Positions 1 through 7,340 of a DNA stretch of 32,696 bases are shown piece after piece. Within the stretch, counting starts at the first letter, position 1. Each line of letters begins with the position of its first letter. Source of the stretch: Candidatus Cyanaurora vandensis (GTDB lineage Bacteria; Cyanobacteriota; Cyanobacteriia; Gloeobacterales; Anthocerotibacteraceae); contig NZ_JAAXLT010000075.1 in the NCBI RefSeq assembly GCF_013285555.1, positions 1 through 32,696 on the forward strand, given 5' to 3'. The notes beneath the pieces are model-generated. The model was given only the letters and a program-made list of their open reading frames with translations, was not told the DNA's origin and made no database searches. Position numbers and translations under genes: made by a program.

Positions 1-443
1 AAAGGGTCCCCAATCCGTTTCAGGGCATAGATAAAATCATCGCTCACTACCTCCCGGCCCCGTCCGCCCGTAAAGCACGGGTCATCCTGATAGCGAATCC
101 CCTTTTTGATCTGGATAGTATAGATCTCACCGCCATCGGCTAGAGGGGTGCGAATTGGCAGGGCCGCCGCTAGACCGGGCTGGAGTTCCATGCGTTGACG
201 TTTGAGGTAGTTATATTCATACAACGTCTCATTAATATTGCCGAGAATCTGGGCCGAGGTGTCGTCGTACTGTACCTGGGGGTCCATGGAGCGCGGGTCT
301 TCCTCTAGGGCTTGGTACCAGACCAGACGCGGCGAACCGTCGGCATTTGTGCCTTCTTGAGGATGGGGATAGTTATTACAGCCAGCGAGGGTAAGGAGTA
401 GACTCAGACCCAGGGTCTTGGGTAGCCAGTGCATGGGCATCAT
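1..443 (-). CDS. ABC transporter substrate-binding lipoprotein (SBP_bac_5 type), partial
   Basis: This is the N-terminal 147 codons of a gene that runs off the left edge. The start codons are clustered (ATG at 443, 440 and 434). A short hydrophobic signal follows and ends in the lipobox LAGC, with Cys22 counted from the first Met, so the mature protein should be a lipid-anchored lipoprotein on the outer face of the cytoplasmic membrane. The mature part reads RLVWYQALEEDPRSMDPQ, then NINETLYEYN and VVSDDFIYALKR. This is the usual opening of family-5 solute-binding proteins (OppA/DppA/NikA type), which deliver peptides or similar solutes to an ABC permease. The substrate cannot be told from this part. 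No clear Shine-Dalgarno is visible, and the start choice among the three Mets is open. Confidence 0.8.
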   Translation of the reverse strand, partial: MMPMHWLPKTLGLSLLLTLAGCNNYPHPQEGTNADGSPRLVWYQALEEDPRSMDPQVQYDDTSAQILGNINETLYEYNYLKRQRMELQPGLAAALPIRTPLADGGEIYTIQIKKGIRYQDDPCFTGGRGREVVSDDFIYALKRIGDP

Positions 444-494
444 GTGCGCACGAGGAAATCAGCTAAAGGTAGCATAAAAGCATGGAAATGTTAG

Positions 495-3098
495 TTATTT
501 GGCGAGTTGGCTAATCATCTGTTCAGCTTTGGCAAGGTTGAGGGCAATCATCTCAGGGCTAACCCGGTCATTCTTAATCAGGGCATCCTGTGTTTTTAGC
601 TCAGTCAAGACTTGGAGGGCCTGCTGGTACCAAGTCTGGGCAGTGCGCCAATGGGCTAGCTGACGACGCGCTGGGAGGCTAGTATCCTTGGCAAGTTGAG
701 CATAGAGTGCGCCCAGTTTGGAGTAGGGATAGGCCAAGTCACGGCGGACCCGGACATTTTTGGGGTTTGCTGCCACCAATCGCTGACGGATCGTCAGTTC
801 CTGGAGGTAGTAAGCACGTCCACCCGAGGTGTCCTTAAACTGCTTGAGCAATATATCTCCGAGTCGTTCGTAGGCTACCGCGAGGTCACCCTTAGCTTGG
901 ACATCCCGCGTGTCGGCTTTTGCCAGAGCCTCGGCAATTTGGGCACTGACGCGGTAGTGGCCTAAGGCTTGGGTAGGGTCTTGGCGGAGGAGGTCGCCTA
1001 GGCGCAGGTGGCTAATCCCCAACATCCGTTTGACCCGTGGGTCACGGGGGCTAGTCTGTTCTAGTTGCTGGGCTAAGCGCAATGCCGCTTGATAAGCAGT
1101 CAGGGCGGCTGGGCGGTCCCCGAGGTTGTAACGGAAGATGGGGTTACCCTGGATACTCCCCAGCTTGTCGTAACTCCGCCACAGATCGCGTTGGGCTTGG
1201 ACATCCTGCGGGGCGAGCTTCAGGCGTTGCTGATTTAGGATGAGAGCTTGGTTATGACTCGTGCGAGCGGCGAGGGCATCACCGAGGGTAAATTGAACGA
1301 TCCCCAGTTCGGTGTAAGTATTGGCTCGCTGGGATAGAACCGCCGCGCCCGTCAGGGGTAGATTCTCAGTCAGGATGAGGGCTTGACGATGTTGGCCCAA
1401 GGCTTGTTTGAGCTCCCCGGTTTCTCGGTAAATCACCCCGATCCGGTCGTAGTTGGCCGCCGTATCGAGTTGGAGTTGGCGGTCCGGCTGGCTGAGGAGC
1501 TCAGTACGGATACGGAGGGCTTTTTGGTAACTACTCAAGGCTCCTTGGGTCTGGCCTAGGTTCGGGACCGTGGGATCGCCTTGGATATCGCCGACTTTCT
1601 CATAGGCTTTAGCTAGTTCACGGGCCAAGGCGGTGCTGGCTTGGGACTCTAGGGCGAGTTTATCTAAGTAATCCAGGATATTTTTGACCAAACGTTCGCG
1701 GGCGGTGGTCGAACCGGGGAGGCGGGCAATATCTTCATCCAGAGCAAACATAAAGTCATTCGCTAAGGTCCGCACGGTCCCGTAGAGCCGTTCAATCCGG
1801 TCACGCTCCTGCTGGGCAACTTGAGCCTGCCAAGTTGTAGCGACGATCCCGACCACTAGACTGACCACGACTAACCCCCCAGCGAGGACACTAGTTTGGT
1901 TGCGCTGCCCAAATTTGAGCAGACGGTAGCTCAGGGTATCGGGACGGGCGGACACGGGGCGTTTCTCCAGATGACAAAGTAGGTCTTCCGCTAACTGGGC
2001 TGCGGAACCGTAGCGGCGGCTGGGGTCTTTTTGCAGGGCCTTGAGCAAGATGGTGTCCAAGTCGCCCATCAGCCGCCGTTGTAGTCGTTGGGGATGACCT
2101 TCGCGGGGCAAGCTAACGCGCTCGGGGGTCAAAGGGCCTTGACCCGTCACCTCCCCAGTCCGGTTAATGACGGTGCTGGGCTTTTGGGGCTCCTCCTCAA
2201 GGATGGCGCGGGGCATGGCGTAGGGGTCTTTGTGGTAACAGGGCCGCCAGCCGGTCAGGAGTTCATAGAGTAAAACCCCCAGGGAATAGACGTCACTCGC
2301 CGGTCGGATCAAATCGCCTCTGATCTGCTCGGGACTCGCGTAACTGGGAGTCATCATCCGCATCAGAGTAACGGTGGGGTCAGCCACGCCCGGTCCCGGA
2401 TTGAGGAGTTTAGCAATCCCGAAGTCCAACAGTTTGGGGACGCCATCGGCAGTGACGAGAATATTGCCCGGTTTGATATCACAGTGGACGATCAGGTTTT
2501 GGTGGGCGTACTGGATGGCGGCACAGACCGGGCGAAACAACCGTAACCGTTCACTAATGGTCAATTTATGGCTATCGCAATAGGCGGTAATGGACTCCCC
2601 ATCAATGTATTCCATAGCGAAATAGGGCAGACCCTGGGGAGTAGTGCCGCCGTCGAGGAGTTGGGCAATGTTGGGATGCTGGAGGTCAGCGAGGATCTGG
2701 CGTTCGTTTTGGAAGCGTTGGATGATGTCCTCGTGGCCCAACCCGGCTTTAATCAGCTTGAGGGCGACTAACTGCTGATACTGGTCAGTGCGCTTAGTGA
2801 GATAGACCGTACTCATCCCGCCGCGACCAATGCAACGCAGGATCGTATAGCGGTCCACACTGTCACCGGGTTGGAGTTCCTGGGGCAGGGTGGGGGTGAG
2901 GAGGCCACTGAGTTGGGCGGCAGGGTGAGCAAGGAAGTCTTCATCCCCCTCATGGGCGGCAAGTAAGGACGCGACTTCAAGTAAGACCGTCGGTTCCTCC
3001 GTGCTCTGGGCCAAAAATTCCTGTCGTTGGTGCGGGTTCTGTTCGAGGGCTTGGGTAAAAAGCTGCTTGATGCGTTGGTAAGTCTGGGCATCACTCAT
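495..3098 (-). CDS. Transmembrane Ser/Thr protein kinase with C-terminal TPR region
   Basis: An 867-residue Hanks-type kinase. A glycine loop (GRGGMSTVY) lies near residue 91, the ATP lysine in VALKLIK at 114, the catalytic loop HCDIKPGNIL with Asp at 207, DFG at 225 and SPEQ near 256. The usual HRD arginine is Cys, so this is a non-RD kinase. A single membrane segment follows at about 403-422, and the C-terminal half is a series of TPR-like helical repeats probably outside the membrane. The start was set at ATG 3098 because it overlaps the stop of the sigma-factor gene as ATGA, which implies translational coupling; a GTG at 3122 would be upstream and buried. Sigma-factor/kinase pairs of this layout are known in Acidobacteria and Planctomycetes; in such pairs the kinase is thought to control the sigma factor. 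Confidence 0.9.
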   Translation of the reverse strand: MSDAQTYQRIKQLFTQALEQNPHQRQEFLAQSTEEPTVLLEVASLLAAHEGDEDFLAHPAAQLSGLLTPTLPQELQPGDSVDRYTILRCIGRGGMSTVYLTKRTDQYQQLVALKLIKAGLGHEDIIQRFQNERQILADLQHPNIAQLLDGGTTPQGLPYFAMEYIDGESITAYCDSHKLTISERLRLFRPVCAAIQYAHQNLIVHCDIKPGNILVTADGVPKLLDFGIAKLLNPGPGVADPTVTLMRMMTPSYASPEQIRGDLIRPASDVYSLGVLLYELLTGWRPCYHKDPYAMPRAILEEEPQKPSTVINRTGEVTGQGPLTPERVSLPREGHPQRLQRRLMGDLDTILLKALQKDPSRRYGSAAQLAEDLLCHLEKRPVSARPDTLSYRLLKFGQRNQTSVLAGGLVVVSLVVGIVATTWQAQVAQQERDRIERLYGTVRTLANDFMFALDEDIARLPGSTTARERLVKNILDYLDKLALESQASTALARELAKAYEKVGDIQGDPTVPNLGQTQGALSSYQKALRIRTELLSQPDRQLQLDTAANYDRIGVIYRETGELKQALGQHRQALILTENLPLTGAAVLSQRANTYTELGIVQFTLGDALAARTSHNQALILNQQRLKLAPQDVQAQRDLWRSYDKLGSIQGNPIFRYNLGDRPAALTAYQAALRLAQQLEQTSPRDPRVKRMLGISHLRLGDLLRQDPTQALGHYRVSAQIAEALAKADTRDVQAKGDLAVAYERLGDILLKQFKDTSGGRAYYLQELTIRQRLVAANPKNVRVRRDLAYPYSKLGALYAQLAKDTSLPARRQLAHWRTAQTWYQQALQVLTELKTQDALIKNDRVSPEMIALNLAKAEQMISQLAK

Positions 3099-3670
3099 GG
3101 GGTCAACTCCCGGCGTAGCCAAGCACGGGCCATGCTCCAGTCCCGTTTGACCGTAGCGGACGAAATACTGAGGACCGTGGCGGTCTCTTCAATGGTTAGA
3201 CCGCCGAAGTAACGCAGTTCGACGATTTGGCACTGCTGGGTATCGAGTCGGGCTAGCTGGGTCAGGGCCTCATCGAGGGCCACGAGGTCCACATCCCGTT
3301 CCCGGGCCGAGACCCCGAGGGCATCGTCGAGGGAAATCTTCTGGAGGTCCCCGCCCCGTTTCTCCGCCCGGTGGCTCCGGGCATGGTCCACCAGGATACG
3401 GCGCATCATCTGGGCAGACACAGCAATGAAATGGGCCCGGTTTTGCCAAGGGACGCGCGTCTGGTCCACCAGTTTTAGGTAGGCTTCATTAATTAGAGCC
3501 GTGGCCTGGAGCGTATGGTCCGTACGTTCTTGGCGGAGATAGCTCCGCGCAATGCGGTGGAGTTCCGCGTGGACCAGCGGAATTAGTCGGGCCAAGGCGG
3601 CGGAGTTACCGTTGCGCCAGTCCAAGAGTAATTCTGTAACATCAGTTGAGCGATCGGGCGTAAGGGTCAT
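3095..3670 (-). CDS. ECF-type RNA polymerase sigma factor (TIGR02999-like)
   Basis: A 191-residue extracytoplasmic-function sigma factor. The sigma-2 region includes HTLQATALINEAYLKLVD and the segment HFIAVSAQMMRRILVDHARS. Sigma-4 lies near the C-terminus, with VELRYFGGLTIEETATVLSI and STVKRDW-like helix-turn-helix residues (SSATVKRDWSMARAWLRREL). This pattern matches the ECF subgroup that NCBI calls TIGR02999, which is often next to a Ser/Thr kinase. No anti-sigma gene is present; the downstream gene is the TPR kinase, sharing ATGA at 3095-3098. It therefore probably directs polymerase to a small regulon after a signal sensed or relayed by the kinase; that link is inferred from context. The ATG at 3670 has no strong Shine-Dalgarno. 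Confidence 0.92.
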   Translation of the reverse strand: MTLTPDRSTDVTELLLDWRNGNSAALARLIPLVHAELHRIARSYLRQERTDHTLQATALINEAYLKLVDQTRVPWQNRAHFIAVSAQMMRRILVDHARSHRAEKRGGDLQKISLDDALGVSARERDVDLVALDEALTQLARLDTQQCQIVELRYFGGLTIEETATVLSISSATVKRDWSMARAWLRRELTP

Positions 3671-3849
3671 GGGCTGGGTACGTTCTACAGGAAGATACGT
3701 AGTAGTAGAATACTCTATGCGCTGGGTTGTGCCGCCCTTTTATGTCCCTGGCCGTGGGTTCTTTTTTGTAAAGTTGTTGGTTTTTATGAGCTAGCGGGGA
3801 ATACTTTCTCGCTTTAAAAGGTATGAGCCATCATTAACGGGGAAAGGCC

Positions 3850-5319
3850 ATGGCAGGCAAGCCCAAGCAGGGGCGGTTACAACAGGTGGACCCACGGGTG
3901 ATGCAGGATCTGCGCGGGGCCTATCAGAAGCATTGCAACAGCAGTCCGACGACCCTAGCCAACCAGCTAGCCCAGTCCTTCCCGGACCTCTGCCGTCTTG
4001 AGAGTGGTTGGGTTTTAGCCCAGAAGACCGTCCGTAACTTTTTCGCTCAAGCCGCCGCCGCTCCGACCACCATCGAAATCCTGTGCCGTCATCTGTTGGG
4101 TTTGCCCTACGACAGCTATTTACGGAGCTTAGTGACCACGGCGGACCAGTTGTTGGCCCCGCCCGTCTACTGGGTGGGCCGGGAAGTCGAACTCCAACGT
4201 TATCAAGATTGGGCCGTGACCCCAGGGGTCCGGGCTTTATTTTTGTTGGGAGAGGGCGGGATTGGTAAAACTACCCTCGCGGAAGCCTTGGCCCAACGCT
4301 TACAGACCCCGTTCCCCCAGCAGGTCCTCCTCCGCTTGGACCCCCACAAGACCCCCGATGATTTCTTAGCGGAAATCCTGACCCAGCTGGGCTACCAGGA
4401 CAATACCCCAGCCCAGCTACTCCGCCATTTCAAACAGCGGCCTACCTTAGTTGTGGTGGATAACCTAGAGGCGGTGCTGACGAATATGCACTTCAGTGGC
4501 GACCACCAGGGCTACCGCACCCTGTTTGAGAGTTGGCTCGACCAAGAACACCAGAGCCTCATTGTTTTCACTAGCCGCAGTAAGCCCTGGCTCCTGCCCC
4601 GCGACCGCACCGCTCTCAGGGAGGACCGCGTCTGGGGACTACCCCCGGAGGTCTGGTCGTCTTTTTTCGCGGAACGGTTGCGTGACTACGGCTTCTCCTT
4701 GACCGCTCCTTGCCAACAGACCGCTATCACAACGATGGGTCAACGCTGTGCTGGTCATCCCCTCGCGATGCATCTCTGGTGCGCCGAAGCCTGTCAGCAA
4801 GCCCAGGGCGACTTGGCGGGCTACCTCACCCACGGCCCGGATATCTTTGACCATGCCCAGCTCAGCGGGGTCCTCCAGGAACAAGTGGAACAGTTACACC
4901 AAGAAGACCCCAACACTTGGCACCTCTTGGTCCGGCTCGGGGTTTATCGTTTCGGGATCGCCGTGGCCCAAACCGGGGTCCAAGCTCTCGCCTGGGATGA
5001 AAAAAAGCCCCGGCTCCAAGCCTTAGTGGACCGCTCCTTGGTACAGTTTGACGCAACCCAGGGCGGCTACCGCTTGCCGCCCCTACTCGCTGATTTTTGT
5101 CGCCGGACGCTGGAGGGTCAAGCCGAGTGGACCGAGTGTCACCGGCGGGCCGCTCACCACTGGGAAGACTGTGCCCGCCACGCCCAACCCGCTCAGCAAG
5201 CGCGATTGCGAGAAGAAGCTTTTTGGCATCGGTGTAGCTTTAAGGGTGAGGACCCCATGCTCCCGCCATTACCCCTCTTACCGTCTCCCCTGGGTTGGAT
5301 GTGGGGGGCTAGGGTCTGA
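3850..5319 (+). CDS. STAND (NB-ARC-like) ATPase
   Basis: A 489-residue protein with a strong upstream purine tract (GGGGAAAGG) before ATG 3850. Residues 1-95 form a helical N-terminal domain of unknown type, possibly an adaptor or DNA-binding domain. The STAND core follows: the VGRE box at 109-112, Walker A GEGGIGKTT at 134-142, Walker B LVVVDNLE at about 200-207, sensor FTSRS, and GHPLAMHL, equivalent to the GLPL motif. A winged-helix-like region comes next. No repeat sensor domain follows, so the protein is short for the family. The final 20 residues are proline/leucine-rich and look unlike a folded end; an old truncation or frameshift is possible. Its last 12 codons and TGA lie in the 95-bp duplicated target. 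Before that insertion it ended 31 bp upstream of the amylase ATG, so the two were probably co-transcribed. Confidence 0.85.
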   Translation: MAGKPKQGRLQQVDPRVMQDLRGAYQKHCNSSPTTLANQLAQSFPDLCRLESGWVLAQKTVRNFFAQAAAAPTTIEILCRHLLGLPYDSYLRSLVTTADQLLAPPVYWVGREVELQRYQDWAVTPGVRALFLLGEGGIGKTTLAEALAQRLQTPFPQQVLLRLDPHKTPDDFLAEILTQLGYQDNTPAQLLRHFKQRPTLVVVDNLEAVLTNMHFSGDHQGYRTLFESWLDQEHQSLIVFTSRSKPWLLPRDRTALREDRVWGLPPEVWSSFFAERLRDYGFSLTAPCQQTAITTMGQRCAGHPLAMHLWCAEACQQAQGDLAGYLTHGPDIFDHAQLSGVLQEQVEQLHQEDPNTWHLLVRLGVYRFGIAVAQTGVQALAWDEKKPRLQALVDRSLVQFDATQGGYRLPPLLADFCRRTLEGQAEWTECHRRAAHHWEDCARHAQPAQQARLREEAFWHRCSFKGEDPMLPPLPLLPSPLGWMWGARV

Positions 5320-5377
5320 GCTAGTCTGGCTTGAACCTTACCCCGCCACCATGGACATCCACACCCCGGATTGGGTC
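5283..5377 (+). repeat. 95-bp direct repeat, left copy (target duplication)
   Basis: This segment is identical over all 95 bp to 7246-7340. It holds the last 12 codons and stop of the STAND gene, a 31-bp spacer and the first nine codons of the amylase gene. The flanking bases differ (C before the left copy, G before the right; T after the left copy, A after the right), which fixes the limits. Confidence 0.97.
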
Positions 5378-5404
5378 TGCGTCATGAAGAACTATTGTGC
5401 GTGA
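5351..5404 (+). pseudogene. 5' remnant of amylase gene in left repeat
   Basis: The first nine amylase codons (MDIHTPDWV) lie in the left repeat copy and run into cassette DNA, giving a 17-codon dead-end ORF that stops at 5404. It is a by-product of the duplication and overlaps the tail of the nuclease gene on the other strand. No function is expected. Confidence 0.8.
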
Positions 5405-6120
5405 CGAAGTAAATCACTGAGGAAAGCCTGGGCGGTGAGGTCGGCAGCAGGTTCTGTATAGTTCGGACGCTGCTGCACCTCGTCGCGCTTACTTAGCAAC
5501 AAGCAGGCAGCGTTGTATTGGCGTTCCAGAACCATTTTTCGACAAAATAACGCTGAGCGTTGGGCATAGCTTGAGTTACTAAATTCCTGGCGGACGGAAA
5601 AATGTTGTAGGGTGGCGAGCCTAACGGGTGACGTAGAAGTATGCGTTTCCTCTAGTAAAAATAAATATCCTAACCATGGAGCCGGACCAGCCCCGAAGGT
5701 CTGTTCTCGATGGGCCGTCCAGATATCACTCGCCGCGCCTAACGCCTCTTCAATACGATTGTTTAAGTTATTGCCAAAACTGGGACCGACCAAGCTTTTT
5801 AGCTCAATCACTGCCTTCAATAGCTTTCGTTGCGGATCGACGACCAAGAAATCATAATTTTTTGTTGCGCGGTAGAACCCAGGCAAAACAGTCAGACTCC
5901 TCTTCACATGAATATGCTCAGCCGGAACGCCATTGCTGAGCAGTAAATCGGTGATAGTCAGTGCGAAGCCATCCATTTGCTTGCCGCCCGTCGCTTCTCC
6001 CCTATTCCCTTGATCAATCTTCCCCGCCAAAGTTTGCGCTTATAACTGGGCTAAACGGGCATCCCAAAAACCACGCACAGCCTCCTCAAAAACCGGGGGT
6101 GGTAACACTGGGAGCGTCAT
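5392..6120 (-). pseudogene. PaeR7I/XhoI-like type II restriction endonuclease, interrupted by TAA
   Basis: The original gene starts at ATG 6120, which overlaps the methyltransferase stop as ATGA, and would encode 242 residues, close to PaeR7I (246 as I recall). Codon 27 is TAA (6040-6042) in the same frame. Upstream residues FEEAVRGFWDARLAQL and downstream residues AQTLAGKIDQGNRG read as one family N-terminus, so a CAA-to-TAA change is the simplest cause. The downstream part keeps QMDGFA, NYDFLVVD (candidate metal Asp 90), IELKS (Glu106, Lys108) and GPSFGNNLNNRIEEALG, typical of the family that cuts CTCGAG. A TTG at 6030 could restart translation without the first 30 residues, so weak activity cannot be excluded. 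Confidence 0.85.
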
Positions 6121-7190
6121 AGGTTTATTTCAGTCAATGTAAGTTCAAGTTGAGGAGAGACTTTTTGACCTAAGTCGGGCTGGGGTGAAGTAAACCGGTC
6201 ATGAAGACGGGCTACAGCCATTTGGTGATAGGTCGGCTCTACTTCAATACCCAGGCTGTTGCGTCCCCATTGGGCGGCAGCTACACTCGTCGTCCCTGTA
6301 CCGAGAAAGGGATCGAGTACGGTATCACCAACAAAGGAAAACATTCGTACCAAACGCTCAGCTAGTTCTAAAGGATAGGGAGCAGGATGGTGACGGGTCG
6401 AGGCCCCCTTAATATCCTGCCAAATCTGCTGAAACCACCGCCGATGGCTGGCTTCGGGAATAACTGATAGGACTCGATTAATCATGGCTGGGCTTCGGTA
6501 GCCACCGGGCTTACGCTGCATCAATATAAACTCAATATCATTCTTGATAATGCCGCCGGGTTCGTAGGGCTTACCTAAAAAACTGGTACCATTTCCTGCC
6601 GCTTCTAGGACAGCATTTGAAATTTTATACCAAATGATTGGGGCTAAGTTATCAAAGCCAATCGCTCGACAATGTTCTTGGACACTAGCATGGAGTGGAA
6701 AGACCCGATGCCGTCCGTATTGCCGCCGCGATACGCAGACATCACCCACAACGATAACTAACCGTCCACCGGGGACTAGAATACGAAAAATGTGCTGCCA
6801 GACGTGGTCTAGTTCCTGTAAAAATTGCTCGTAGTCGGCAATATCACCCAGTTGACCTTCAGTATGCACATACTCTTTCAGGGTCCAGTAGGGCGGGGAG
6901 GTTATGACTAACGGTATAGTTGCGGCAGGAATGGCGGCTAAGTTACAACTATTTCCCAAAACCAAACGATGGGTAGAGGGTAATTGTTGCACCCGTCGCT
7001 GGATATCTGCCATCAACCCCACATCCTTACTCATCGCTGGCATTGCTCGCTGTTCGTCTACAGCCAGTAGTCGCGCCGCTTGCTCAGGAATTAGATCTCG
7101 CTCATTGAGGGCAGCTTCCAGGGGCGTAGGACCAAGGGGTAATTCGAGTTTTGTCAAGATATTGATCAGGGGTAGGGTCTGGCTGGTCAT
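6117..7190 (-). CDS. DNA methyltransferase, beta class (N4-cytosine or N6-adenine), of a type II R-M system
   Basis: A 357-residue SAM-dependent DNA methyltransferase. The catalytic motif IV is TSPPYW at 97-102, and the SAM-binding motif I is DPFLGTGTTSVAA starting at 293, after the target-recognition region. This IV-before-I order defines the beta class. SPPY (rather than DPPY) is most often seen in N4-cytosine enzymes but also in some N6-adenine enzymes. The gene is intact, with ATG at 7190 and its stop overlapping the nuclease start as ATGA. It should protect the site cut by the neighbouring PaeR7I-like enzyme, presumably CTCGAG. As the nuclease is broken, it may now act as a solitary methyltransferase. 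Confidence 0.9.
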   Translation of the reverse strand: MTSQTLPLINILTKLELPLGPTPLEAALNERDLIPEQAARLLAVDEQRAMPAMSKDVGLMADIQRRVQQLPSTHRLVLGNSCNLAAIPAATIPLVITSPPYWTLKEYVHTEGQLGDIADYEQFLQELDHVWQHIFRILVPGGRLVIVVGDVCVSRRQYGRHRVFPLHASVQEHCRAIGFDNLAPIIWYKISNAVLEAAGNGTSFLGKPYEPGGIIKNDIEFILMQRKPGGYRSPAMINRVLSVIPEASHRRWFQQIWQDIKGASTRHHPAPYPLELAERLVRMFSFVGDTVLDPFLGTGTTSVAAAQWGRNSLGIEVEPTYHQMAVARLHDRFTSPQPDLGQKVSPQLELTLTEINL

Positions 7191-7245
7191 GGTTGTCCTA
7201 GGCGTTATTGCTATCGTACTTTGAATGTTTACAGGTCGAACCCAG

Positions 7246-7340
7246 GTCTCCCCTGGGTTGGATGTGGGGGGCTAGGGTCTGAGCTAGTCTGGCTTGAACC
7301 TTACCCCGCCACCATGGACATCCACACCCCGGATTGGGTC
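7246..7340 (+). repeat. 95-bp direct repeat, right copy (target duplication)
   Basis: Identical to 5283-5377. This copy supplies the true amylase start at 7314 and the untranslated region before it. At its left boundary CCCAGG (7241-7246) and CCTGGG (7252-7257) form a short inverted repeat that spans the insertion junction. Confidence 0.97.

Larger units (their letters stand above)
5378..7245. mobile_element. Restriction-modification cassette inserted with long target duplication
   Basis: 1868 bp lie between the two 95-bp repeat copies and contain only a methyltransferase gene and a PaeR7I/XhoI-like nuclease gene, both on the minus strand. No transposase, integrase or terminal inverted repeat is visible. 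Only 14 bp separate the nuclease stop from the left repeat, and 55 bp separate the methyltransferase ATG from the right repeat. Simple excision between repeats would remove 1963 bp and restore a tight STAND-amylase junction. R-M genes inserted with long target duplications have been described by Kobayashi and colleagues in Helicobacter; the mechanism here is inferred from the same structure. Confidence 0.85.

Noticed and set aside
3098-3122. Longer kinase start
   Set aside because: ATG 3098 overlaps the sigma-factor stop as ATGA, the usual sign of coupling; the extra eight residues have no support.
5378-7245. Insertion sequence or integron cassette
   Set aside because: There is no transposase, integrase, attC-like site or terminal inverted repeat; the 95-bp direct repeat is too long for an IS target duplication.
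7221-7313. Upstream start for the amylase gene
   Set aside because: The extra 31 residues are translated cassette and spacer DNA; the family sequence begins at ATG 7314 and the same ATG is in the left repeat.
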